Origin: Phlegmacium glaucopus
Taxonomy: Eukaryota > Basidiomycota > Agaricomycetes > Agaricales > Cortinariaceae
DNA length: 64,000 nucleotides
NCBI GenBank assembly: GCA_015039465.1
Contig: MU130570.1
Location: 176,333 to 240,332 of the forward strand
Direction: 5' to 3'
Of the stretch, positions 1-11,200 are shown in pieces; within the stretch, counting starts at the first letter, position 1; every line of letters starts with the position of its first letter. Under the pieces are notes generated by a model. The model was not told the origin of the DNA and ran no database searches. It saw nothing but the letters and a program-made list of their open reading frames with translations. A program made the translations under genes and the position numbers.

Positions 1-190
1 GCATTACACTTAATCTTAATTCCAGAACAGCTGACTCGACCTCGCGTTCGTATTGCTTTCGTTGATGATGGGCGCCTAACGATGTTCCCTTCCTTACAAC
101 CAATCCACCCCATGTATGAACTCTTGACCCACCTTGAATGGTCCAGCGTCCTCGCGCTTTTACTTTTTCTGGCCTTTGGTTATACTAAAT
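1..190 (+). repeat. Duplicated 5' end of the P450-like gene
   Basis: This stretch matches 1260-1443 almost base for base: the upstream region, the start codon area and the first roughly 35 codons of the P450-like gene. It encodes MYELLTHLEW and the membrane segment LALLLFLAFGYTKY, then diverges abruptly after about base 190 and soon hits a stop. It is therefore a truncated 5' duplicate, not a second gene. It has four C residues before ATGTATGAA where the full gene has five, so only this fragment has an in-frame upstream start (MFPSLQPIHPMYELL). Confidence 0.85.
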
Positions 191-1259
191 ATCCCCACAA
201 ATGCAAGCGTATATTTCTGCCATATCACGCGTCCTTCACAATCACCCATGACGTGTTGGAAGTGCATCCATGTTGAATTCAGTCTGGTTGGTTGCAAGGA
301 GAATTTGAGCTTGCTGGGGGCTCGCAATGAGAGCTCCTAGTGATGAGAATTAACTGTTAGTGACACAATATGTGAATTTTCTGTGGCTTACCATCTGCTG
401 TAAGCGCCTGCGAGGGCAAAGAGTTATCAACTGATTGACTCGCCTGCAACAATTCAGCAACCGTGTTGGCCATTTTTCCTCTACAGATTAGTGCTTCGAA
501 CGAAGCTCGCTGTCTGTCCCGACCCACCCCTCCCCCCCTACCCCGGGTTCCAGGTTCAAATCCCGGTGCCCCCTTGAGTGTGAGAGGAGGGTGTTGGTTG
601 CGTGGTGGATTGGGGATCCTGCCGTGAGCTTGAAGAGGAGGAACTGTGATCGTTTGATAATGAGTCAGTTGCGGGGGTTTTCGAACTGGTTCTGTCACTC
701 ACAATTGCACGTTGACACATTCAAGGTATCAATGAAACCGTTAGCATGGAGACAGAGATGGGAAGCCCTGTGGGAGAATGAAGGTTGGGTGTTTAAGTGG
801 CATGAAAATGTCATTTGAAAACTCACATTTAAGGTAAGAGGGGCCCCAAAGGAACATTTGAGATGTCGAGATGTTCGAGATGCAGTACCTATTAGATTAC
901 ACACCCAGATTACATAACGTAGCACGAGAACTCGGACATGCTGTGCGAAGCAGCAGCCCTCTAGCGCAAGTCGTGGGTTCATCACAATTCCCAAGAATCC
1001 ATATGCAAATCCGGCAAACATGACAGGGTTACTCTTTTCTAGTAGGTAACCACGCCAGATGCACAAATGGAAAAAAAAAAAAAAAAAAAAAAAAACAGTA
1101 CGCCACTTTCTTATCTCGCATGAGGCAACTGCAATGGCCCGGGATTACAACCTTTGTAGTAACAGGTTCATGGGAAGTTCTGCGCTCGGGCGCCGATCTA
1201 ATCGATGAACTATAATTGAATGAAGGATTCCATTAGCTAGGTGAGTTAATAAGTCGCGG
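191..1259. other. Spacer between the two P450 5' ends, with a poly(A) run
   Basis: About 1.07 kb separates the two copies of the P450 5' end. No convincing gene is seen: the ORFs here are short and lack recognisable domains. A run of about 25 A lies near 1070-1095. A tRNA-B-box-like string, GGTTCAAATCC, lies near 552-562, but no full tRNA fold could be drawn around it. The spacer could be an inserted retro-element, but no target-site duplication was found. Confidence 0.5.
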
Positions 1260-1361
1260 CATTACGCTTCCAGAACAGCTGACTCGACCCTCGCGTTCGT
1301 ATTGCTTTCGTTGATAATTGGCGCCTAACAATGTTCCCTTCCTTACAACCAATCCACCCCC

Positions 1362-2579
1362 ATGTATGAACTCTTGACCCACCTTGAATGGCCCAGCGTC
1401 CTCGCGCTTTTACTTTTTCTGGCCTTTGGTTATACTAAATATCGTTCATTGGATCAAAAATCGTATACATACAATGATCTTCGGACGGGCATAAAGGCCA
1501 CACTACATCCTCGACACTTGTCATTCCCAGATCTCCTGGCGGAACGTGCGAGGTCGAACCAGCGATTGGTTCGAGCATTAGCAATTTCGAATACGTTTGT
1601 GAGCGAAAAGCCAGACGTCCACAAGCAGTTCGTCAGTCAAGCACGGCGCCTGCTGAACAATGCGCAGCAGCGTGGATGGTCCGCCTTTCAATCGATAGCC
1701 GTGGAGGCAATCCAATGGTATGATAAAGAACCCGGAACATCAGAGTCTGGGCGTCCATTCAGCTCTTTGGTTCAGAGTACTACGCTTGTAGTGGTTCTCG
1801 CTGGACTTTTGGAAGTTGATAATCCGATCGATTCCTATTCCCATGCGGATATCGCGCTAGTGGCAAACAATATCACAACCCTCTGGACTCTTTCGAAAAG
1901 ACCAGGACCCATTCCATCTTCCTTTCTCGACGACCTAAATTCCAGTTTACGATTGTTGGTACCGGACGATAATACTTTCCCTCAACCACTTAACTTCGTC
2001 GTTCCTGCATGGGAAACGCTATGGCGCGTGGTAGCAACGACAGTCGCATACGCACAACGCGATCCGTTGATTCTAAAGGAATTCGAGAATTTTCACGCTC
2101 ATCCGTCGGACGAACGGTTTCATAATTCCGAATTTAGGGTCAAGGGTGTCGTATATGAAGCATTGCGTCTTCATCCGCCATCAAAACACATCGCGAGGGT
2201 GAGATGTCGTACTTGGTGTCCTCCCTTCATCACGAGGGTGATTGGTAAGGTGTATGCTACGATGGTTTATGAGAGGAAAGTTGCGGACATCGAGGCGATG
2301 CTACGGTGTGAGATGTGGGGGACGGATGGTGAGGTGTTCAAGCCGGAAAGACACCATCAGTCTATGATCAGTCCTGAGCAAACGGAGGCTTTGACTTTCG
2401 TGTTCGGTCATGGGCCTCTGCGCTGCGTCGCTGCATCTTGGGCTCCGATGGCCGCAGCCGTCATTTCAGCAGCAATTATAGATCATCTCCACCGGGAAAG
2501 CTATACATTAGAGCAAGGTCGATGTATTGGAGGTAGAGAGGGTTGGAGTGGTTGGAAACTCAGGAGAAATGGTATCTGA
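1362..2579 (+). CDS. Short cytochrome P450-like protein
   Basis: Intronless 405-aa reading frame. An N-terminal hydrophobic anchor (LALLLFLAFGY, about residues 14-24) suggests the ER membrane. P450 signatures are visible: the K-helix ExxR inside YEALRLHPPSKH (about residue 266), a PERF-like FKPERHH, and a haem loop FGHGPLRC with the cysteine ligand near residue 355. The protein is about 100 residues shorter than most fungal P450s, and a canonical I-helix A/G-G-x-D/E-T is not evident; VVATTVAYAQ may be its counterpart. Known P450 chemistry is haem-dependent monooxygenation; the substrate cannot be read here. The start is the first Met in frame, because an extra C upstream breaks the longer frame seen in the duplicate at 1-190. 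It converges on the F-box-like gene, 57 bp away. Confidence 0.8.
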   Translation: MYELLTHLEWPSVLALLLFLAFGYTKYRSLDQKSYTYNDLRTGIKATLHPRHLSFPDLLAERARSNQRLVRALAISNTFVSEKPDVHKQFVSQARRLLNNAQQRGWSAFQSIAVEAIQWYDKEPGTSESGRPFSSLVQSTTLVVVLAGLLEVDNPIDSYSHADIALVANNITTLWTLSKRPGPIPSSFLDDLNSSLRLLVPDDNTFPQPLNFVVPAWETLWRVVATTVAYAQRDPLILKEFENFHAHPSDERFHNSEFRVKGVVYEALRLHPPSKHIARVRCRTWCPPFITRVIGKVYATMVYERKVADIEAMLRCEMWGTDGEVFKPERHHQSMISPEQTEALTFVFGHGPLRCVAASWAPMAAAVISAAIIDHLHRESYTLEQGRCIGGREGWSGWKLRRNGI

Positions 2580-2636
2580 TCGCTTGAAATGATGTAACAA
2601 ATAAACAAAGTAGTATGAATTGAAGAGAACTCACTG

Positions 2637-3512
2637 TCACCACCAAGTCACTCCAGCAGCGCTGCGAGACCATGCCTCTTCTGCATCCCGTATGGATATG
2701 GTACGAAACATGCCTAGACGCAATGGAGGGAGAAGAATTATCCAATCATGAATGGCAATGGAACTCAAAGCTGACACTGTGCTTCGATACGTATCGAGCA
2801 TTCCCATCAAGTTATCCTTCGGCTTTGTGGGCAAGTGAATAAAAATCCTTTCCAAATCCGGGGGGAGCACAGACTCTGTACTGTCCAATATCGCTTTCAA
2901 TTCGAGAACGAAATTTATGGAGTGCTCCGGTGCGGACAGGCGAAGATGTGCAAGAGATGGGGTAAGTTTGGAAACACTTCCCAGGATATAAAACGGGGAG
3001 CAGAACGAGCTCAAGTGTAGATGTTTTAAGGATTTGAATTGGATGTTTTCATCAAAGTCCATTAACGTTTCGGTGGGTCCGTGGACCGTAAGCTCCACCA
3101 ACGCAGGTAAGCTAACTGGAAGAAGAGGGAAAGGTCGGTAGAAGACGAAAAATGCGTGAACTATTGTCACAAAAGAAGAAATGGCTTTGAGTATACGACC
3201 CACAGCGGCATACGCTTGTTGGCGACGAGCATATTCCGGAGTGAGAGCTCTAGGATCTGATGCTGTGCTCCGTGGATGTGCAGATATAAAGATGCACTTC
3301 ACTTGACGTAGGTGGAGAGGCGTGCTTTCAACCAAGTCCGCGAAAGCTAAAAGCTGGTTGTAGCCAATGACCGATATAGATTGAAGTTTATATGGTTTTG
3401 ATGTTTCTCGAGTGTATTTAGATACCAGGGAAAGAGCGCGTCCAGTCCGTCCGTCATCTACACATGCAAAAGCGTATATCTCGGAACATATTTCAGCTGG
3501 ACAACGATCCAT
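2637..3512 (-). CDS. F-box-like / leucine-rich protein
   Basis: Single-exon 291-aa protein starting MDRCPAEICSEIYAFACVDD, which resembles the short degenerate F-box opening (P-x-E-I-x-x-I/L) of the many mushroom F-box-like proteins. It is followed by Leu-rich irregular repeats such as ALVELTVHGP, LKHLHLSSF and SLAHLRLSAPE. Members of this large agaricomycete family are usually assumed to be substrate receptors of SCF-type ubiquitin ligases; that role is inferred, not seen. It is convergent with the P450-like gene downstream and divergent from the coiled-coil gene at 3823, with 310 bp between the start codons. Confidence 0.7.
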   Translation of the reverse strand: MDRCPAEICSEIYAFACVDDGRTGRALSLVSKYTRETSKPYKLQSISVIGYNQLLAFADLVESTPLHLRQVKCIFISAHPRSTASDPRALTPEYARRQQAYAAVGRILKAISSFVTIVHAFFVFYRPFPLLPVSLPALVELTVHGPTETLMDFDENIQFKSLKHLHLSSFCSPFYILGSVSKLTPSLAHLRLSAPEHSINFVLELKAILDSTESVLPPDLERIFIHLPTKPKDNLMGMLDTYRSTVSALSSIAIHDWIILLPPLRLGMFRTISIRDAEEAWSRSAAGVTWW

Positions 3513-3822
3513 TGTGTAAACTAAAAGGAAAGGCGGTGTTTGGGGGCTGGCATTTGAATTAATACCGATGCATAGAAATGATTGTAGATATCGCTCACTA
3601 TAGGCTTAGCAAACGATGATCTCTGCCTACGATCCCTGGACAACCTGATAATATGCAGATGGTTTGGACAATGTGGTCATCGTTGTAGCCCGGCCCAAGC
3701 ATCTTGTCATCAATTGATGGGTGGAGGAAGTTACAGCTCCGCTTAAAAATGATTATTATTGTCGCGTTATTTAAGCGAATTGACTCGGAGTGGCATAAGT
3801 GCTTCTCTCCTAAACCTCCACC

Positions 3823-5739
3823 ATGGCATCTCTATATGGCCATGGAAACACGCTTTATAATTTAATCACTCCTCAAGAAGAGACTGCACACGCTGATGAT
3901 ATGCCTCGAATCAAGAAAGAGCTTGATCTACTCAAGAATGCCGTAGGAGATCACTTTTCCTCAATATACAATGCTCACATCTGATTTATCTCCAGAATCC
4001 TTTTCGCATGGCTGAGATGGCTCTTGAGATTCAGATCGAACGACTACGCGTCGCCGAGATCACCAAAGCTCGCGATGCAGCACTCCAACGTCTTTCCGAC
4101 GCATATGTTTCCATTCGCCAGAAGACCAAAGTCATAGACCAATTACAACAGGAAAGAGATGTGAAAGGATTAGCCCCTTTTCCTATTAATCTTTCGTCTT
4201 TGGAGGAAAGAACGGAGATTGATTCTTTGAAAGCGCATATAGTCAACTTGGAATCCATCGTTGAAGAATTACGGTCTACTGTTCGCCGATTACAGCGTCA
4301 ATTGCCCATAGGTTGTCAGCCCCTTGACCCCCCGCCTCGTTATCAGGAGGATGCCCTCAAGGTGAGTCTGCACCACTACTCTTGAATTCCAAAGGCTCAT
4401 TGTTGTTTAGCCGCCCTCAACAGACATCGCTATTCAAACGGATGCGCCCGCTCCTATTGCCAGTGGTACTGTTGTTCCTACCTCAATCTCAGCCGAGCCA
4501 GGTGATGATAATTTTACCGTAAATTTCCAATCCCCGATGTTTATGGTGTGCTATATTGACATTTGCGTTAGTACATAACTCCCACCACGGACGACCCAGT
4601 AGAATTGGTGAAATCTAGGAATGCAGTACTTTCGGCTATTCCTCTTCCATCAAATCCTCCGGATGTTACTCTCACCGCCATCGTAATACCTCCTCCGTTT
4701 ACCTTGAATGAATTTCTTAATTGCACTTCAGGGGTATGTCCTTCAAACCACTGACTACCTCACATTATAATAACAGAGATACTCATAGACCTTGAAAACG
4801 TCGTGAGTTTCTTCACAGATCCACCTTACACTTCGATTTGAAATGACCGTTCTAGTTTGGCCAACTATCGTGCCTTGTACAATATCACGACATGTTGGTG
4901 CCCTGATCGTGAAGAACATGGTTACATGTACGTACCTGCCTTCAAATGCAGCACAAACCCGAGGATTGCGACTGCCCATCGATGGAGTGCGGCGGACGTC
5001 ATCGGTCGTATGAACAAACCCATAGGTAATTCTGGTTTCTATGTTCGTAGATGATGATTTGACATGGGTTTGATTCTTCCAGAATGCTTTTACAACAAAG
5101 AAGGGATGTGGTACTATGCTGGGTCGTATAAAGCATTTAGACTGGATGACCTCTCCGTTAAGGAGTGGGCGCAATTATCACCAGAGGTGCGTATAGGCAT
5201 TTTTTCTGCTTATGCATTGTCATTTTTCAAAATCTTCCCAGACCACATCTGCCATCGTCAAAGAAACGCTTTTCGGACGGAAAAATTCGTCTCCTCAGAA
5301 CACGTACGAAACTTCGCAACTTTACGCCGCTGGTGCTCTCAAAGTTGCTTGTGTTGGGCTTCAATGTGTCGGTTTCAACCAAACGGTTTATAAATCCATC
5401 CTTGAACACGCTGCCCAATTCGGCCAGACTAAATGGAAATCACTCACTACTGCTAGCGCTAATGTTCTTGCCGCCGCTGGTGGTGGTGGTAGTGTACAAT
5501 CTGGTCCCAAGACGTCTGGTGTAGCGAACCGTTCTCGTACGCCGAACCGCACTAAACTGTCTATGCCGACCCCGAGTCCGTCCAATCTTTCTCCAGCCAT
5601 GACTAGTGGGCTAGGGCCTGGGTCTTCGACATGGAATACTACTGGGATGGCAGCTTGTGCGAATTCGTCGACGCAAAAGCCTGCTGCTTCAAGTACTGAC
5701 AAATCTACCACGGCCAAGGAATCAGATGAGAAGCCTTGA
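3823..5739 (+). CDS. Coiled-coil protein with DUF6697-like domain (multi-exon)
   Basis: Start ATG at 3823 (MASLYGHGNTLYNL). Exons supported by phase: 3823-3942, 3996-4361, 4411-4518, 4572 to about 4734, then about 4857-5024, 5083-5187 and about 5241-5739. The junctions between 4734 and 4857 could not be resolved in frame. The N-terminal 150 residues form a coiled coil (LESIVEELRSTVRRLQRQL). The middle holds a compact domain with conserved aromatics (CWCPDREEHGYMYVPAF, GMWYYAGSYKAFR, LSVKEWAQLSPE), resembling the basidiomycete domain catalogued as DUF6697; that name is from memory. The tail is low-complexity Ser/Thr/Pro. Function is unknown. A nuclear or cytoplasmic scaffold is possible, but nothing in the sequence proves it. 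Confidence 0.7.
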
Positions 5740-6364
5740 ACTATGGCGATGTCTACTGTGCCACTCCCTTTTTTTTTCCCCCAGAAGCCTTTTTATAGGT
5801 TCATCGATTTGAACTGTTTTCTATTCTTAACGTAAAGTCCACCGGCCGATGCATTGGTTACCTCAAACCCATCTCAACTCCTGTAACGTTTTCAAGGTTT
5901 TACTCGCAAAGATAGCAAGGACATTTGGATAATGGCAACGCCGACAATTATTGTATTTTTCTTTGAATTCTTTTTATTTTTTTGTATGTATCCACTGCGA
6001 CGCCCAATGCCCTCCTGCTCTTCACATTCTTGAATTAAACAACAAGGTCCACAATATATTATTGTTACAATAAAATTCGGATTCGGATTCGACGACACCG
6101 TGTAATGAAAACTTCGCCCATCACACACCTCTTCATCAATTTCTTACTAAACTACGGTTTTGTGTGCGTGGAGCCTGCTTATTAGTATTGATACCAATTC
6201 TACAACGCTAGCCCCGAAAAGCTTGAACGTTTGAATGCTAAAGTTAAAGGGCTGTACATTGACGAAGTTTTTGCTTTATTACGAAAACTCCTCGTTCCGA
6301 TAATTGTACAACTTCGCATTATATATGTGTGTATACAACGGATTGGAATTCAACCCTCATTCGG
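5740..6364. other. Intergenic, convergent gene ends
   Basis: Space between the 3' ends of the coiled-coil gene and the dehydrogenase gene. It is AT-rich with T runs (about 5767-5780 and 5970-5983) that could serve 3' end formation. No gene is seen. Confidence 0.5.
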
Positions 6365-7951
6365 CTACAGCTTCGTTAGCTTCGTTGAGCTACCACGGCC
6401 GTATCGTGACCCCCCGTCGAGGATGATGTGTGCCCCGGTCAGATGTGATGCACCTGGGGAACTAAGGAAAAGGGCAAGCCCAGCCACATCAGATGGAGCA
6501 CCATAGCGACCTGAAAACAAAGAGATTGGGAGTTTTAGGATCGAGAACGTAAGGAAGATATGGGTGGGTGGAAATAAAGTACCGGTAGGTGAGCTAGCAG
6601 CGAATACCTCTTCACCAACGGCTTTGAAGCCAAAGGCTGTCATTTTGCTGGGGAATACACTGAAGAGATAAGAAGAGTTTTTTTACGATCAGGAAATCAT
6701 CTGTTGGATGGTAGGTATCCATTAAAGAGAGAGGCATTGAACTTACCCAGGGCAGATGGCGTTGACACTAATGCAAGAGCATTAAGTTATAGGCGGGTAA
6801 AAAACTCAACTCTTTGGACATGCGACGTACGTGATATATTGAGGAGCTAGTTTGACTGCCAGTGCGGATGTTAGGTGGTTCACTATCAGGGATGTGTGGT
6901 GTGAATTGAAGGAACATGAAATTGTAGTATGGTTTACTGACCAGCTGCCTTGCTGGGTTGGTCTAGAAGGAAGTGGAATCTTAGAAAGGGTGCGGGGAAA
7001 TGAAATGCATGCATTATGGTACGTACAACTCCATGTCCCATTGCCTTCAGAGCTAAGTACTCCCTCGCTCTGGGGTTGAACGGATGCCGTTGAGGAAATA
7101 TTTATAACGCTTGAAGGATCGATGTTGGTTGCGCCTTTTGCAAGGAGATCTGAAAGGCTAAAGTGATATTAGGTTTAGTGGAAACCTTCCTACACCAGCC
7201 CAATAATAACCCTACCCAGCGGTCACTAAAAAAATTAATTGTCAGATTAAAATGAAACCAAAACGTAAGGGGAAAAAAGCATGGGCGCGTACTGTAAAAG
7301 ATGCTCTTTACATTCACGTTGAATACGTTATCCCATCCTTTCTCTTCTGGGAAATCTTTGAAAGGACCTCCCCAAGTGATACCAGAGTTGTTCACAAGGA
7401 CATGGATATTATCTTCACGTTTACAGAATTCAGCAATGAGGGCATCACACCCTGCTCTTGACTACAAGATAATATATGTGGATCAAAATCAGTATACGGG
7501 TAAATTGAATGATTTATACACACCCCAACATTAGCGACAATGTATTCTGCCTTGGGACCACTCGCAACCTTGTTGATTTCAGCAACGGCCTAGAAAGAAG
7601 AGAAAGAATTGGAGAAATCAGAAAGTGAGGGTAATTTCATGACGCACTTCTTTGAGTTGACTCTCTTTTCGTGAAGCGATGTAGACTTTAGCACCATTCT
7701 GGGCGAAGCCGGTGGCTATCATTTTCCCGATACCGGAAGCTCCTCCAGTAACAAGAACTATAATCGAACCCAAGCAAAACAACATAATAAATGAGAAACC
7801 CTACGAGCAAATAAAACCGCTCGTTATCTCTTACCGATTTTGCCCGCCACCTTGAACAAAGACTCCAGACGTAGATCTATGTATCATGGGAATATTCATG
7901 AGGGGGCCTTCTGGAAGTTAAGAGGGGGGCTCGAAGCGCACCAGAGGACAT
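6365..7951 (-). CDS. Short-chain dehydrogenase/reductase (SDR), multi-exon
   Basis: A classical SDR split by about eight introns. The pieces in order are: KIVLVTGGASGIGKMIATGF (Rossmann TGxxxGIG), VYIASRKESQLKE, the NNSG motif in MNNSGITWGGPF, VINISSTAS, the catalytic YQPSK, VNHLTSALAVKLAPQYIT, VNAICPG, then GRYGAPSDVAGLALFLSS and GAHIILDGGSRYG, ending at 6365. The catalytic Tyr codon is split by an intron: the exon ends ...AGTT and the next begins ACCAACCC. Such enzymes reduce carbonyls or oxidise alcohols with NAD(P)(H). The closest general type is a 3-oxoacyl-ACP-reductase/RhlG-like SDR, but the substrate is unknown. The start is uncertain: MSSGALRAPLL at 7951 is the best Met, but its join to the Rossmann exon was not solved. 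Confidence 0.85.
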
Positions 7952-8229
7952 TATTATACGTATAAATGAAAAGTAAAGAATGATCAAGGCAAAATGGACT
8001 GCCTTTTCAACTTCTAAATGACCGGTTATCGGTCTCTCTATGACCGGTCTATTTCCACCGCGGCTAGCCACATCTCTATATTTATATAATACATTATAAG
8101 TATCAATGTTCGGGGACTACATAATTTATCTTTGAAAGAAGGCAGGTATACGTAGTATCATATAGAAATATAAAAACAAGTTCTTGTAACCACACGCGAT
8201 TTGTGTTGGAAGAACTCAGACAAGGGCTA

Positions 8230-11200
8230 TCAACGTAGCCTGCGGGAAACCTTCTCTTCGGCTCGTCGTGCTTTCTTGCCCGCATGATCAATCTCTTGAA
8301 TCCATTCTATAGTAATATGGGGTGAGAATTTTTCGATCGATGTGCAGACAAAAAAAAAGAACAAAATTCACGTTGGCAATCGCGAGGAGATAAAGCACGA
8401 AGAACTAGAGAATCGCCTCCTCGAGGATATGCTTGAGATATCACAAAGGTAGTCTCATCTGGGAACTCTTGTTAGGGTCGTCGACGAATTTTGGATTCAG
8501 TAAGAACGTGAGATATGCACTTTTAGACCCTGACTCTTTCACCTGAGTGTAGGCAACAGGGATAGGCTAGCAAAGAAAAACTTTATCAGAGGATGGAATA
8601 AATAGCAGAGTGAAATTTTTTACTCACTAAACGATACAATATCTTCATCGATTCGTCTGTCAAAACCAAGATATCGCTGCATAAGAATGCATATAACTTC
8701 CGGCGACTTTTTGCCTTCAATAGCGTGCCTTGCTTGAGCAACTTCCGAGTACCCATGTATCGAGTCGGCGCAGTCAAATCTAGTCGCCTGAGAAAGAAAA
8801 GATTTGTCCATTGCCAAGTACACTAGAAAATCTGAGGAGAAACGTTACCCTTCTCCCACCCAAAGGTGCTGCGATATCTTTTTGAGCGTTTCAGCACCTT
8901 CTTGATCCCGGATAGTCTCGTTGATATGTGCAAGGAGCTTTTCGGCCATACGACAAGCTGTCTTAATGGCTTCATATTCCTCTCCGACTTCGGTATATTG
9001 CAGGATCTAATCAACATGGATGGTTCAATTCTCGCCCTATTTTTTCATACTCGACAGGGAGTATACCACGCACCTGCTTGATAAGCAGAGGATATCTGGT
9101 TATTCTTTGCACTAGATCGCGTAAAATACCCATAAATCTCCAAGAACCGCACAAATGATCAAAAACACTCTCACTCACTTGGAGCAAGTAAATAGCTGGA
9201 TAAATCTAGGTTTCGCACAGCTGGATTTTCATCTCGTAGGCGCTAATCAAAATCATCGATTAGTTCATGCTGGCGCCGATAATGCACAACGAAAGTTTCT
9301 GGCTCACTTGTAAATTAGAAGCCAATTCAGAATTATTCTCCCTTAAAGATTGCAAGACCTTGATGGCTGTCGATTGGTTGACACAATATTCCTTTGTAAG
9401 CACAAAAATCATGAGCGACCTGGAAAAAAAAAGCAGCTATCAAGGTAAAAGATAAAAACCATATACACTCCCATATTTGGCATATAGGTTAACAGAATGT
9501 CGCCAACTTTATCTACATAGAGTCTGCATTCCTTTTGTCGGTCTTCAAGGGAGCTAACCAGAGTCTGCATATAAAATTAGTGATAAAAATCAAAAATCGG
9601 GCCATAAGCGGACAGAACGGACAGTATTAGTAAGAAGAATATCTTCGATATTGGCGAACACGACTGTGATTTCTTTCTCGGAGAGAGTAGGCAACAACTT
9701 TGAATAGAAAACCTAAGTAAGTAAAATTCCATCAATGACCAACCAGAATATAAGAGAAACAAGGATCTACTACCTCCACAATAAGTTGTAGATCTCGAAC
9801 GTAAGCCACTTCAGTATTAATGAGTTCGAATATGGCCTATCATACCAAATTAAATGGGAAGAGGAAGATGACGACAAGGAAAATGAAAATTACCTCTTGA
9901 CGCTTCCTTTCTCCAGGAGGAATGCCTTCCAAAGCTGTTTTATCCACAAGGCTAGCCCATGACTTGAAAAAACAAAGAAAAAGAAAAAAGTTATAGGGAA
10001 ATGATCAGAACTTAGAAGTGGACGTACCATCCCGAATGAAGGACTGTTCGGTCTCGAAGGACCATCCTGCAATGAGCCTTGATTACTTGGATTTACGTTC
10101 ATGATCGGCGCCGAGATATTCAAAGTGGTCAAACTCTTCCGATCTCCTTCAGGTGTCTTATTCCCAGACTTCAAGAACTGCAAGAAATAAGCATATCGAC
10201 CCGACCCTTCGCCACTGCTGCCACCGCTCTGGGTAGAAGAAGACATAGCCATGGAGGATATTGTAGGTGTTGGCGAAGCTGGGTAATTTCCCGACTCTGT
10301 TGATATAACCGAAAGACGGTTGAGATTGAACTGGGTATTGCGAAACGATTCGTAACGAGCAAAGGCGTCGTCCAGACTGGCTTCATGGTCGACATTTTCA
10401 ACTTCTGGATCAGGCTCTGTCTCAGGATCTGGGACTGGAGGCAGATCTTTGTGCTTAGACGGAACAGGTTGTGGGGCAGCCGGAGCTGAACGGCGTTTTG
10501 GTCTAGGTGGCGGCTTTACATCTTGATTGACGATAAGCCCGGCAGCTTCTAATACTAACTGCCGCTCTCGTTCTCGTGCTTCTTTGGTGGTGATATCTGA
10601 TTCTTGGTCATCAACGTCATCAAAAGAAAGATAGTTAGAATTAGAATCGGAATCATCGGAATCAGAATCGGAATCATCTGCGGCATAATCGTGGCGTTCA
10701 GCAGCCAAATCTTGTTTTAGGATTATTTCCGAATCATGGGCTGAATCCATGGTTGGGTTGTTTTCGATTTTTACGACACCACTCCGACTTGGTGCATCTG
10801 TATATGATGAATAAGATGTAAAGGTTTATTCCATTCCAAAGTAGAATTTCGGTCAGGTTGAGGAGTACATGTAAAAATAAAGCAGAAAAAGAAAACTTTA
10901 GCCTAACATCATCAAAACGGTAAATGGAGAAACTCAGGGATATAAACAAAGCTTACTAACCCTCGACAACCTCCAAGTATGCGGCAGGCACTATGAAGAC
11001 AACACCTCCATGTTCTGCTTTCCACCACTCCTCTTCAGATGAGTCTACAATAGAAAGTATGTCGCCTTCCGCGAATGTAAGTTCATCAGAATTGTCGCTG
11101 GCGTATGCATAGATGGCTTTGGCTTTCTCTGAAAAGAGCGTCAGAAGTCTGGCAGACAAAGGGGATAAAGTAGACGTACTTGGCTTGACTACCTCGACAT

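Noticed and set aside
540..575. Possible tRNA gene
   Set aside because: A B-box-like word is present, but no acceptor-stem partner, anticodon arm or A box could be found at the right spacing.
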